NCBI RefSeq assembly: GCF_014202995.1
Contig: NZ_JACHIA010000022.1
Location: 1-64,000, forward strand
Origin: Longimicrobium terrae
GTDB lineage: Bacteria; Gemmatimonadota; Gemmatimonadetes; Longimicrobiales; Longimicrobiaceae
Reading direction: 5' to 3'
DNA: 64,000 nucleotides
The notes below the pieces were generated by a model, which saw only the letters and a program-made list of their open reading frames with translations, made no database searches and had not been told where the DNA came from. The translations under genes were made by a program, and so were the position numbers. Shown one piece after another: positions 7,901 through 14,801 of the stretch (position 1 is its first letter; each line of letters starts with the position of its first letter).

Positions 7901-9769
7901 GCGGTACGACGTGCTGCCCTGCGCCCGGTACACGGGCCCGATCACGTGCGAGAGCTTGCCCCACGGGTCGTACGCGAGGTCTGTGCGGTTTCCGGCGCGG
8001 TCGGTGTACCCCGTCAGCCGATGGTTGGAGTATGTTGCGCTGGAAATTGAATACACGCCGTCCGGGTCCTGCACCGCCACCAGGTCTGTGCCGGAGTAGA
8101 CGGTCGTCGCGGTCGGAACCGAGCCGCCGTTGAAGACAAAGGCCGAGAACAGGCCACTCGCCGGCTGATAGGTGAGGGCGTACAGGTTGCCCGTGGGATC
8201 CTGCATCGACGCGACCTCACCCGTAATGCAGGTCGCGCAGGGGCCGCCATGGTAGTTGATGATCGTGGCGTTTCCGGAGGCGTCCACCACCCGAAGCAGT
8301 TTGCCCGTGGCGTCGAACAATGCCGAATCACCTTCCAGCCCTGACCGCGCGTATCCGGAACTGGTCCGCGCCAGCGTGGTGAACTCACTCGCTGGCGAGA
8401 GATAGGTGCAGGGGCCGCTCAGGGAGCACGTCGCCGGGGCGCGGAAGAAAGCGCCGTTTCCACCGCCGTCCACGAGTGTGACCCCGGACAGGTCCATCCC
8501 TCCCGTGGGAAGGATGATTCTCTGCTGTCCGGCAAGGCTCCAGCCGGCGCCGTACACGCTGCCGGTCTGGTTGATAACGACGAGCCGCACGCCGAGGGTG
8601 TCCGTCTGCAGGGTCCCGCCGTACGATCGCGTCACTTCGGCGCGGTAGCGGTACGTTCCCGTCGCCAAGCCGGATGCGTCGAACCAGGCGGACAGACGCT
8701 GCGTTCCCGCCGCGCTGGCGTAGTGCACGATGGTTTCGGTGCCTCCCAGCAGGGGTTCGGCGGCTCCGTTGGAGCGGACCAGGCGCAGCCCCACGGAGGC
8801 GGGTACCGCGCCTGCGTCGTTGGTGAGATCCAGCTGAACGAACCCGCGGGGCTGCGCGCGGGCGCTCGAGTACAGCAGTGCGGCGGACCTTCCCTGATCC
8901 AGGCTGATGTAGGCGGGCGTTGCATACGCCAGCGTCGCGTCAAAGCACGACGCCTCGCACAGCGCGGGTCTTCGCACCCCGTCCGGCGACACCAGGGTCA
9001 GGCGAGGCCTGTGGGTGAAGGTGGCGCGGAGGGTGTCGGACAGGTTTCCTGCCGAGTCGCGCACCACGGCCTTGAACTCGTTCGGTCCCGGCTGCAGCGG
9101 CAGCGCGAGGGAGGATACGCGGGACGAGTAGCAGCCGCTGGTGCTGGTGCCCGGTGCGTCAGTGGTGACGAGCGGCGCATTGTTCAGCCACACCTCGCGC
9201 GTCACCATGTTCAACTTGTAGTCGTCGCACCAGCCAATCTGCACGGCGGCCGACGCTTGGGTAAAGGAGCCTCCCGCGGGAGTCACCTGGACGGTCGGCT
9301 TCACCGGATCCGGAGTGGTGAAGACGTAATAGGTGCTGTCGTTGCTGCAGGTCGCCGTCTGTGACGTTTCACAGGCACGCGCCTTTACCTTGTTGCTTCC
9401 GGCCGCAAACGTCAGCGAAACCGTCGCAACCCGGTGAACGTTGCAGACGCCGGCCGCTCCCGTGGAAATGGTATGTGTGACGAGCGTCCCGTTCAGCCAG
9501 ATGCGGCTCGATCCGGAGGTGATCTGTTCCGCGTCGCAGTAGTGGATCGTGATGGATTGCGTCGCACCGTAGAACGTGCGGCCCGCCGGCTCGAACCAGA
9601 TGTACGGCGGAGTCTCGGAGCCGGGTTCCACCACCTGCGTGGAGATGCCGCCATTTCCGTGTCCGTTCCCGTTCCCCTGGGTCGCGGCGGTGTTTGGAAA
9701 GATGGCGAAGAGGAGTGCCGTGGCCGGCAGGGCTGCGAACCGGATGCAGCGAAGCAGCAGGGATGCCAT
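4898..9769 (-). CDS. Secreted RHS-repeat protein with C-terminal HExxH (putative metallopeptidase toxin) domain
   Basis: 1623 residues from the ATG at 9769, chosen because it opens a clear signal peptide (MASLLLRCIRFAALPATALL). Order: Ig/cadherin-like region with paired Cys (about 40-260), a region resembling the start of RHS shells, then about 20 YD repeats (Y(D/N)xxGRxxxxxD type) to residue about 1370. The RHS core signature follows: GLYYVRARWYEPTLQRF, SEDPIGLEGG, NMYAYAGNDPVNSSD, ending at SGL about 1416. The last 207 residues form a variable tip containing VVHEAVHGL; HEAVH is residues 1584-1588 (bases 5006-5020), a zinc-protease-type HExxH. RHS shells encapsulate and deliver such tips. 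The partner gene overlaps the stop by ATGA. The frame stays open upstream to 10600, but that part is non-coding or antisense to other genes. Confidence 0.9.
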   Translation of the reverse strand: MASLLLRCIRFAALPATALLFAIFPNTAATQGNGNGHGNGGISTQVVEPGSETPPYIWFEPAGRTFYGATQSITIHYCDAEQITSGSSRIWLNGTLVTHTISTGAAGVCNVHRVATVSLTFAAGSNKVKARACETSQTATCSNDSTYYVFTTPDPVKPTVQVTPAGGSFTQASAAVQIGWCDDYKLNMVTREVWLNNAPLVTTDAPGTSTSGCYSSRVSSLALPLQPGPNEFKAVVRDSAGNLSDTLRATFTHRPRLTLVSPDGVRRPALCEASCFDATLAYATPAYISLDQGRSAALLYSSARAQPRGFVQLDLTNDAGAVPASVGLRLVRSNGAAEPLLGGTETIVHYASAAGTQRLSAWFDASGLATGTYRYRAEVTRSYGGTLQTDTLGVRLVVINQTGSVYGAGWSLAGQQRIILPTGGMDLSGVTLVDGGGNGAFFRAPATCSLSGPCTYLSPASEFTTLARTSSGYARSGLEGDSALFDATGKLLRVVDASGNATIINYHGGPCATCITGEVASMQDPTGNLYALTYQPASGLFSAFVFNGGSVPTATTVYSGTDLVAVQDPDGVYSISSATYSNHRLTGYTDRAGNRTDLAYDPWGKLSHVIGPVYRAQGSTSYRDTVLLRSREFAVLPAPGMGTVSAPGTAVQPQTAWMWAAGVRGDTTRFRVDGWGAAVEVRDSRGYTSFARRNADALVTWAQDASGNTDSTAWSGPRMMSRVLNGSLARSTYMEYNGPGQRVSRVYGATPETRLFYTPAGGRVLLDSVRTAGSGTTRYTYDARGRVLTQVDSAGHTTVAAYEASGWQNTRAVTAAGGRVTQTTAWDAWGRSTQTVTPDGKLTTTVYDAVGRPTTMTAPDAGITRYHYGAVFVDSVTDARGQVFRWTRNQLGWVEREARPADVPGQHREAVYDRYGRVAVTTDRRGVATSITYDALDRPTLITTSHATVPNRVRSFVYSPEVPGNPAAPRWVSVSNGTLFLTESTDTLHYDGEGRLSRTVTLRPLGAGGVTAYEVAHTYAAQGTPDTLKYRVNGGAWRSMRTQASSTTLQLSSLRDFSGGVTYLNYNGEGGLASIYLPNGVSSTYNYTSTHQLSRVTYSAPGLNSVAGTGYRYDTGNRISSRTNAAQNRTRDYLYDPNGRLQQVTDRQRATSHTGCTLQESTGWDCPEDQQWTLLAQRVFSYDKVGNPTDSGAQTLNGNRLASYRGWTAQYDGEGNLTSRGNGTQTYAYTWDGFGQLAEVRLNGVLTATYGYDGLGHRVAKRRPGSCCDEHYLYDGDDVLLDLVPLDGSVAAEYTYYPGTDQVHSILRNGVRHYYAADRQGSVLAMIDAAGNVVNQYRYDPFGGAEYVSEGMANRLRWIGREWDADAGLYYVRARWYEPTLQRFISEDPIGLEGGINMYAYAGNDPVNSSDHSGLFQTCDLQIDFFSQRWSSWCLDGGTSSYYMTTNGGRFDSWSGGPLRGNGCPTFISCDSSLGLGYDDWASTGSCRAGIIKCQLRPATSDERAFALSSLEGLRNTSFCRRVAASGRAMIGPQLGMFENPVPLLGDSIVWGNAPTHAVLGGVVMYLYAGPGPTMEERRLTVVHEAVHGLPNPSSRLGERYGDFAITEIGRSVDDSALYCQGK

Positions 9770-10088
9770 GCAGCGGTGGGGCAGAAGGGTTCCACACGTC
9801 CTGCGGGAGATCGCGACCGGGGCGAAAGGGGGAATTGCCGCCGGTTGTGTGACTTCGAGGAGCGCTCCTCCTGCTCTCTCACAGTAGGCGACGAACTCTG
9901 GAATCGGAACAGTGCGCTCGCTCGCAGCGATTTCCAAGAGAAATCTCTCAGCCCGGAGAAGCGCCACGTCGGCTGATCGTATCTTCAGCGAACCCCCAGT
10001 GCGATGTACCGTCCAAGCGTTCCTCAAGGCAACGAGGATGGCCGACGGCATGGAGGCGGGTGAGGTAGATGGGAAACGCCACGGCATT
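9770..10088. other. Intergenic region upstream of the RHS gene
   Basis: No convincing gene. In the minus strand the RHS frame remains open and encodes a protein-like helical stretch (VALLRAERFLLEIAASERTV), which could be an N-terminal relic or an unrelated decayed ORF; there is no clear start with ribosome-binding site. It should contain the RHS promoter. Confidence 0.4.
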
Positions 10089-10195
10089 TCACGCGGAGGT
10101 TGCGGGGACAGCGGGAGGTCCGGCCGCGCGCTGGTCAGCCGAGGTCGTGAGGCGGGGATACGGAACGGGCGCGAAGCATCGGCTCCGCGCCCGTT
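10089..10195. repeat. Dispersed ~107-base repeat ending in terminator-like hairpin (copy 2)
   Basis: Same element as 3225-3332, in the same orientation. The terminal hairpin is AACGGGCGCGAAGC-ATCG-GCTCCGCGCCCGTT (10164-10195, one A-C mismatch). It sits 32 bases beyond the stop of the minus-strand gene at 10228 and could terminate that transcript as well. Confidence 0.8.
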
Positions 10196-10227
10196 GGCCT
10201 GTGCAACCCGGCTGTCCGCGGGCCGGG

Positions 10228-10623
10228 CTATCCTTTCGAGGCCAGTCCGGCCACGATCACGAGGACGATGAAGCCGGCAACGATGAGGAGGTGGTTGCGC
10301 CGCGCCGCAACGGCCCGCGCGGGCTGCACGACGGCCAAGGGGCTGCTCCACAGCAGCAATCCGTACCACCCCAGCGTGGCCATCGGCACCGCGACGACCA
10401 GCGGCCACCACGAGGCGAGCGCGAACGCCGCGACGATTCCCGCGATCGCAGTTCCCTCCTGCACGAGGGCGCAGAGGAAGTGCCGCGTACCACTCGGCTT
10501 GGCGGCCAGCCAGGCACCGCATTCCCGGCACGCCGTCGGCGAGCGCACCGTCGAGAACCGCTGCAGAGCAGATCTCAGTGGCTGGCGGCAGTTTGGGCAC
10601 AGCCCGCCTTGGCTGGAGACCAT
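10228..10623 (-). CDS. Zinc-ribbon membrane protein (copy A)
   Basis: 131 residues. Two CxxC pairs near the N-terminus (CPNC at about 9-12, CREC at about 32-35) make a zinc-ribbon-like knuckle. Three hydrophobic segments follow: around IAGIVAAFALASWW, VVAVPMATLGWYGLLLW and LIVAGFIVLVIVAGL. It is a clear paralogue of 13183-13578 (shared QPLRSA.QR..TVxSP.AC..CG.xLAA, GSWWPL-type and GWxxLLLW blocks). Start ATG 10623 lies one base after the stop of the upstream gene, so the pair is one operon. No known family is recognised; function unknown. Confidence 0.75.
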   Translation of the reverse strand: MVSSQGGLCPNCRQPLRSALQRFSTVRSPTACRECGAWLAAKPSGTRHFLCALVQEGTAIAGIVAAFALASWWPLVVAVPMATLGWYGLLLWSSPLAVVQPARAVAARRNHLLIVAGFIVLVIVAGLASKG

Positions 10624-10624
10624 G

Positions 10625-10870
10625 TCAGCGGTTCTCGGAATTCAGGTCTGCCAGGTCAGGGCGGCGCGGCCTCAGACGAATTAGAACGATCCCGAATGCC
10701 GCGGCGGGGACCAGAAACGCAGCCTGCCAATGCGGATACGGATCGCCGAGCAGTACATCGATCAACCCCGCGAATGCGGCCGCGAAGCACGCGACCATCC
10801 CGAATACGATCGATCCATGCTCGGAAAGGGGCTGGTTGAGCCGATGCCGTACGCTTTCCTTCTCCGTCAT
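10625..10870 (-). CDS. Small two-helix membrane protein (copy A)
   Basis: 81 residues with two hydrophobic helices (SIVFGMVACFAAAFAGLIDVL and AAFLVPAAAFGIVLI) joined by LGDPYPHWQ. The same module forms the C-terminal third of the 187-residue protein at 13615-14178 (SxxFGxVAC, GLIDxxLGDPYPxWQA). Thus the duplicated cassette here is shorter: it lacks the soluble N-terminal domain. The ATG overlaps the stop of an upstream open frame (ATGA at 10867-10870). Function unknown. Confidence 0.7.
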   Translation of the reverse strand: MTEKESVRHRLNQPLSEHGSIVFGMVACFAAAFAGLIDVLLGDPYPHWQAAFLVPAAAFGIVLIRLRPRRPDLADLNSENR

Positions 10871-11046
10871 CGAGCGACCAGTCCAGCGGTGGTGAGCATG
10901 TCAGGCGCGAGCAGGATGAGTCGCCGATGGAGCCATCTGAGCCGGCCCACGTCAACCCAAGTCGGAAAGATGCTGGAGGTCACCGGCGAATCCAAGAACA
11001 ATCGTTTTTCGAGGGTGCGGATCGCTCTGCTGATCGCCGATGCGCG
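10867..11046 (-). pseudogene. Possible fragment of a small upstream gene
   Basis: The minus-strand frame from 11046 to TGA 10867-10869 has a protein-like composition (ISRAIRTLEKRLFLDSP, VDVGRLRWLHRRLILLAPDM) and its stop overlaps the next ATG by four bases. No start codon with a ribosome-binding site is seen and a stop lies just upstream, so it may be the truncated tail of a gene corresponding to the soluble domain of the paralogue at 13615-14178. No recognisable similarity proves this. Confidence 0.3.
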
Positions 11047-11133
11047 TTATCCATCGCTTCGTTCAGGCACCGGCTCGTGAAGCTCTGCAGATTCCGGGTG
11101 CCGGAGCGGGAGGAATGCCCGCTGCTGTGCTAT

Positions 11134-11161
11134 TTGCATTTCCGGACATTTAGTGTAATGT
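11134..11161 (+). promoter_or_regulatory. Candidate sigma-70-type promoter
   Basis: TTGCAT (11134-11139), 16-base spacer, TAATGT (11156-11161), in an AT-richer patch 57 bases before the ATG at 11218. Assigned by eye. Confidence 0.4.
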
Positions 11162-11169
11162 ACATCTAA

Positions 11170-11190
11170 GCCCTGGCATTCCGCCCGGGC
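11170..11190 (+). promoter_or_regulatory. Leader hairpin shared by two secreted-protein genes (copy 1)
   Basis: GCCCTGGC-ATTCC-GCCCGGGC, one mismatch in an 8-bp stem, 27 bases before the start codon. Fourteen bases (GGCATTCCGCCCGG) are identical to the hairpin at 11791-11813 ahead of the protease gene. Confidence 0.6.
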
Positions 11191-11217
11191 AGGTTCATCA
11201 GAGGTCAGGAGGACGGG

Positions 11218-11571
11218 ATGAAGAACAGCTTCTTGCTGGCGGCAATGGTGGTGACGGCGCTCGCGGGCAGCGCGTCGGGCGCGCGGGACGCGCACGCCGG
11301 CCAGCCCGATGCGGGCACGCCGCTGGCCCTGGGGCTCGCGTGCAGCAAGGTGAGCGGGTGCACGGCGACCGCCTCGGGCGGCACGGGCACCGGATACACC
11401 TTCACCTGGTCGGGCGCCAGCTACGAAACGTCCGACGCGAACGGCACCGCGACCGCCGACGTGGTGTGCGGCGACAAGACCTCCGTCCGCGTCAGCTCCA
11501 CGCTGTACGACAGCAGTTGGACGTCGGTGAGCCGCAGCGTCATTGTCCAGTGCAACCTCATCGAGCCGTAA
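11218..11571 (+). CDS. Small secreted protein, PKD/Ig-like fold candidate
   Basis: 117 residues. Start ATG 11218 follows GGAGGA (10-base gap). The N-terminus is a signal peptide (MKNSFLLAAMVVTALAGSASG, likely cleavage after ASG or AHA). The mature part, about 90 residues, is Thr/Ser/Gly-rich with CSKVSGCTATASGGTGTGYTF and four Cys, and the alternating pattern YTFTWSGASY...TADVVCGD...VRVSSTLY suggests a single beta-sandwich domain of PKD type. It shares its leader hairpin with the downstream protease gene. Partner or substrate unknown. Confidence 0.7.
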   Translation: MKNSFLLAAMVVTALAGSASGARDAHAGQPDAGTPLALGLACSKVSGCTATASGGTGTGYTFTWSGASYETSDANGTATADVVCGDKTSVRVSSTLYDSSWTSVSRSVIVQCNLIEP

Positions 11572-11604
11572 CGCGCATCGGCGCCTAAGGATGAAGAACC
11601 GGAG

Positions 11605-11630
11605 GGGCGCGGAGCTAAGGCTTCGCGCCC
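11605..11630 (+). terminator. Terminator-like hairpin
   Basis: GGGCGCGGAGC-TAAG-GCTTCGCGCCC (11-bp stem, one G-U), 33 bases after the stop at 11571; no strong T-run follows. Member of the GGGCGCGGAGC hairpin family. Confidence 0.55.
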
Positions 11631-11790
11631 GCTTCGTCTACGCGCCTCATCCACCCCGAATCTGGAGCGCCAACCCGCCGATCTCAGGATGTGCAGCGAT
11701 CGTGGGCCGCGCAGGGCCGGAACACGGATCAGCGATCGCGAATCAGGTTACTTGTATTTTCAGACGATAAGTATCATCATGGAAACGAGG

Positions 11791-11813
11791 CGTCCGGGCA
11801 TTCCGCCCGGACG
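11791..11813 (+). promoter_or_regulatory. Leader hairpin shared by two secreted-protein genes (copy 2)
   Basis: CGTCCGGGC-ATTCC-GCCCGGACG, a perfect 9-bp stem with the same ATTCC loop as 11170-11190, ending about 27 bases before the protease start and followed by an AGGAGG ribosome-binding site. Confidence 0.6.
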
Positions 11814-11840
11814 TCATCCAACCATGATTGAGGAGGAATG

Positions 11841-13040
11841 ATGCGAAACCGGTTCTTGCAGGCGGCGATGATTACCGCGGTGCTGTCGGGTGCCGTCGCG
11901 GGGTGCGTGGATACCCCCACGGCGTCGTCCGCGCGGCCCGTTGCCGCCGGGATCGCGCCGCTGCTGGCGGCCGCGCCGGGGCAGGGGATTCGCGACCAGT
12001 ACATCGTGGTGTTCCGGGACGGCGCGGCGGACGCGCCGGGGATCGCCGCGAAGCTCGTGAACGCGCACGGCGGCTCGGTCCGACACGCGTATCGTCATTC
12101 GCTGAACGGCTTTGCCGCCACGCTCCCCGCGTCCGCCGTGGAGGCGATCCGCCACAATCCCGCCGTGGCGTACGTGCAGCAGGACGGCGTGGTGCAGAGC
12201 GCCGCCACGCAGCTCAACGCGCCGTGGGGGCTGGACCGCATCGACCAGCCCAACCTGCCCCTGAACGGCACCTTCACCTACACGTACACGGGTGCTGGCG
12301 TGCGCATCTACGTCGTCGATACGGGACTCCGCTTTGACCACGCCCAGTTCGGCGGGCGCGCGGTGGCGGGATTTGATGCGCTCGGCGGCACGGGAGCCGA
12401 CTGCAACGGCCACGGAACGCACGTGGCGGGGATTGCGGGCGGGAGCACGTACGGCGTCGCCAAAGCCGCCACGCTGGTATCCGTACGCGTGCTGGACTGC
12501 AACGGCGCGGGCTCCGCGAGCAACGTGATCGCGGGCGTGGACTGGATCACCGCCCATCGCGTGAAGCCCGCCGTGGCCGTCATGCCGCTGGGCGGGTCGG
12601 CCAACCAGGCGATGGACAACGCCGTCGCCAATTCCATCGCGGCGGGCGTGACGTACGTGGTGGTGGCGGGCAACTCCAACGCGGACGCGTGCGGCTTCTC
12701 CCCCGCGCGCCTTCCCGCCGCGCTTACGGTGGGCACGTCGACGGCGACGGACGCGCGGTCGTCCACCTCCAACTACGGCACCTGCGTCGACCTGTTTGCG
12801 CCGGGGATGAACATACCGTCCGCATGGCACACCAGCACGACGGCCACCAACACCCTCAGCGGCAGCTCCATGGCCGCGCCCCACGTGGCCGGCGCCGCCG
12901 CGCTCTACCTGCAGACGCACCAGACCGCCTCGCCCGCGGCCGTCGCCAACTCGGTCGTGAGCATGGCGTGGGTCGGCAAGCTCACCGGCATCGGCACGGG
13001 CTCGCCCAACCGCCTGCTGAATTCCAACCCCGCGCCGTGA
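11841..13040 (+). CDS. Subtilisin-like (S8) serine protease, lipoprotein
   Basis: 399 residues. The second of two adjacent ATGs is preferred because AGGAGG (11831-11836) is one base from the first. Signal sequence with lipobox VAGC (Cys22), so probably membrane-anchored outside the cytoplasm. Inhibitor_I9-type propeptide at about 50-118 (DQYIVVFRDG...NGFAATLPASAV...VAYVQQDGVV). Catalytic domain with Asp160 (VVDTGL), His191 (GHGTHVAG), Asn278 (VVVAGNS) and Ser343 (SGSSMAAPHVAG), the proteinase-K/aqualysin order. Paired Cys suggest disulfides. It shares a leader hairpin with the small secreted protein upstream, suggesting co-regulation. Activity is confidently inferred; substrate unknown. Confidence 0.95.
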   Translation: MRNRFLQAAMITAVLSGAVAGCVDTPTASSARPVAAGIAPLLAAAPGQGIRDQYIVVFRDGAADAPGIAAKLVNAHGGSVRHAYRHSLNGFAATLPASAVEAIRHNPAVAYVQQDGVVQSAATQLNAPWGLDRIDQPNLPLNGTFTYTYTGAGVRIYVVDTGLRFDHAQFGGRAVAGFDALGGTGADCNGHGTHVAGIAGGSTYGVAKAATLVSVRVLDCNGAGSASNVIAGVDWITAHRVKPAVAVMPLGGSANQAMDNAVANSIAAGVTYVVVAGNSNADACGFSPARLPAALTVGTSTATDARSSTSNYGTCVDLFAPGMNIPSAWHTSTTATNTLSGSSMAAPHVAGAAALYLQTHQTASPAAVANSVVSMAWVGKLTGIGTGSPNRLLNSNPAP

Positions 13041-13090
13041 CGACGGGTGATCCGGCGTGAGCGGATCCTGGGCGCTGGGCGGGAAAAAAA

Positions 13091-13122
13091 GACGGGCGCG
13101 GAGCTTCGGCTCCGCGCCCGTC
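13091..13122 (+). terminator. Rho-independent terminator of the protease gene
   Basis: Perfect 14-bp stem GACGGGCGCGGAGC with TTCG loop, preceded by an A-run and followed by TTCGTCCT. It is shared with the convergent minus-strand operon and belongs to the GGGCGCGGAGC family. Confidence 0.75.
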
Positions 13123-13182
13123 TTCGTCCTCACGACGCCTGTGCGTGTTCCAACCACGCCACAAGATGATGCTCGCCCCCGG

Positions 13183-13578
13183 TCAGGGGCCCGCAATCAG
13201 CCCGACGAGGATGACGGCTACGGCGAACCAGAAGATCGTGAGCCACCAACCGCGCCGGGCTCGTGCCGACTCGGCGGGCGTGACCACCGAGAGCGGGGTC
13301 AGCCACAGCAGCAGCCAGTGCCATCCGAACGCCCCGATGACGAACCCCGCGATCAGCGGCCACCAGGAACCCAGCAGAACCGCCGCGATCAAGCCGGAGA
13401 TCCACGTCACCTCATGCGCGAAGCCATAAAGCAGACGCCACCCGAAGCCCGGCCTGGCGGCGAGGTACACACCGCATCCGCCACACGCGGCCGGCGAGTA
13501 CACCGTCGCGAGCCGCTGCCGCGCGGACCGCAGCGGCTGCTGGCACGCAGGGCAACTCCAGCGTTCACGAGGTTTCAC
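13183..13578 (-). CDS. Zinc-ribbon membrane protein (copy B)
   Basis: 131 residues, the same length as its paralogue at 10228-10623. CPAC at about 9-12 and CGGC at about 32-35 form the N-terminal zinc knuckle. Hydrophobic segments follow at about 57-72, 74-95 and 110-130, with the shared GSWWPL and GWHWLLLWLTPLSVVTPAE blocks. It is encoded 36 bases after the 187-residue protein, as copy A follows its two-helix protein. Function unknown; the conserved pairing suggests the two proteins act together in the membrane. Confidence 0.75.
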   Translation of the reverse strand: MKPRERWSCPACQQPLRSARQRLATVYSPAACGGCGVYLAARPGFGWRLLYGFAHEVTWISGLIAAVLLGSWWPLIAGFVIGAFGWHWLLLWLTPLSVVTPAESARARRGWWLTIFWFAVAVILVGLIAGP

Positions 13579-13614
13579 GTCGACCCGGTTCTTCGTTTCT
13601 GAGGGGGGCGGGCG

Positions 13615-14178
13615 TCAGTTCGCATCATTGGAGATGCTGGGATCCAGGATGAGAATCGCTCCCATCAGAATCCCGAGAACCAGAAACGGTGCTTGCCAGA
13701 TAGGATATGGATCGCCGAGCCACAGGTCGATGAACCCTGCCAAGCCCGTCGCGAGGCACGCCACAGTCCCGAAAATCAGCGGTCCGCGTTCCGGGAGTGG
13801 GGCATTGGCCTTTGCCCACACACTTCTCTTTCCCGTCACCTGACGTCCCTCAGGTCTGATCGTCGCGGCCGCGGGGCTCGCTGGAACGGCTGCATCCCCC
13901 GGCATCGCCGCGGGCTGTGCATCGTCGCGCGCTGCCAGGGTGCGGCACCACACCTCGATTGCCTGGGAGGCGGTGAACACCCGCTTCCATGGCTCGGGGG
14001 GCGAGCTCACACCCAGCCTTCGCTCCACATCCGGGATGAAGTCGAAGGTAAGGTCCTCGTCCAACGCGAGGCTGAGGAGAGGCATGTCCAGAACGCCGGG
14101 CCTGATCGTGATCCCCAGGTTCTCCAACTCGCTGAGCACGATCGCGGTTACGTGTTCGCGGTGCGGCGACTCTCGCAT
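13615..14178 (-). CDS. Two-domain protein: soluble N-terminal domain plus two-helix membrane module (copy B)
   Basis: 187 residues. Residues 1-80 form an acidic helical domain (VTAIVLSELENLGITI..., LDEDLTFDFIPDVERRLGV, ASQAIEVWCRTLAA) that resembles small acyl-carrier-like DUF1493-type domains, but I am not sure. Residues 80-125 are an Ala/Pro linker. Residues 130-180 are the two-helix module shared with 10625-10870 (LIFGTVACLATGLAGFIDL, LGDPYPIWQAPFLVL). First gene of a two-gene operon with the zinc-ribbon protein. No known function. Confidence 0.7.
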   Translation of the reverse strand: MRESPHREHVTAIVLSELENLGITIRPGVLDMPLLSLALDEDLTFDFIPDVERRLGVSSPPEPWKRVFTASQAIEVWCRTLAARDDAQPAAMPGDAAVPASPAAATIRPEGRQVTGKRSVWAKANAPLPERGPLIFGTVACLATGLAGFIDLWLGDPYPIWQAPFLVLGILMGAILILDPSISNDAN

Positions 14179-14297
14179 GCCCCTCCTTCCCTATCGGTCC
14201 AACGTGGCCGCGTGTCCGGGATGATGGATACGGCAGCGCGATCCCGGAAATTCGGGGGCGGGCGAGAGCCTCACCTTTCGGGACGGAGACGGTCCTC

Positions 14298-14801
14298 TCA
14301 GGCCGCCTTCGTCCCCTGCGCGTGCGCAGGCCGCTCGTCCGCGGATGCGCCGTCCGCGGGCTGCTCGCGGTCGCGGGCCAGCATCGCCACCGCGCCCAGC
14401 AGCAGCGCCGCGCTCAGCAGTCCCGTTCCCGTGGGCCGCTGCGGCGCCTGGCCGAACCATCCCATCCCGGTGATGACCATCGCCCCCACCACCTGACCAA
14501 GCGTGACGGCAACGGTGCTGACGCCCACCCCCAGCCGCGCGGCGCCGGCCAGGCTCAGCGCGACGTAGGTGGCGCCGAACAGGCCGCCGGACAGCATCCA
14601 CAGTGGCGGAATCCGCGTGGGGCGCACACCGTCCACCCCCACCAGCCACAGCCCCAGCAGCACGGCGGCGCCCACGACAAAGTTCACCAGCGAGGCGGAA
14701 AGCGGGGTTCCCAGCGAGCGGGCCAGCCGCAGGTTGAACGCCAGCCCGGCGGAAAGCCCCACGCCCGCCCCGATCGTCCCGATGATCAGCAGGAAGTTCA
14801 T
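14298..14801 (-). CDS. DMT-family inner-membrane transporter subunit (DUF606/YdcZ-like)
   Basis: 167 residues with about five hydrophobic helices (FLLIIGTIGAGVGLSAGLAF, ASLVNFVVGAAVLLGLWLVG, PLWMLSGGLFGATYVALSLA, VGVSTVAVTLGQVVGAMVI, TGLLSAALLLGAVAML). The repeated motif GGLxGAxYVxLS with TxxLGQxxGAM is typical of the DUF606/YdcZ branch of the drug/metabolite transporter superfamily. The start ATG overlaps the upstream gene's stop as ATGA (14798-14801), so the two half-size paralogues are translationally coupled, as paired small DMT proteins usually are. Substrate unknown. Confidence 0.85.
   Translation of the reverse strand: MNFLLIIGTIGAGVGLSAGLAFNLRLARSLGTPLSASLVNFVVGAAVLLGLWLVGVDGVRPTRIPPLWMLSGGLFGATYVALSLAGAARLGVGVSTVAVTLGQVVGAMVITGMGWFGQAPQRPTGTGLLSAALLLGAVAMLARDREQPADGASADERPAHAQGTKAA

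Noticed and set aside
9770-10600. N-terminal extension of the RHS frame to 10600
   Set aside because: It runs antisense/out of frame through the zinc-ribbon gene and lacks domain or start evidence; a signal peptide at 9769 gives a clean start.
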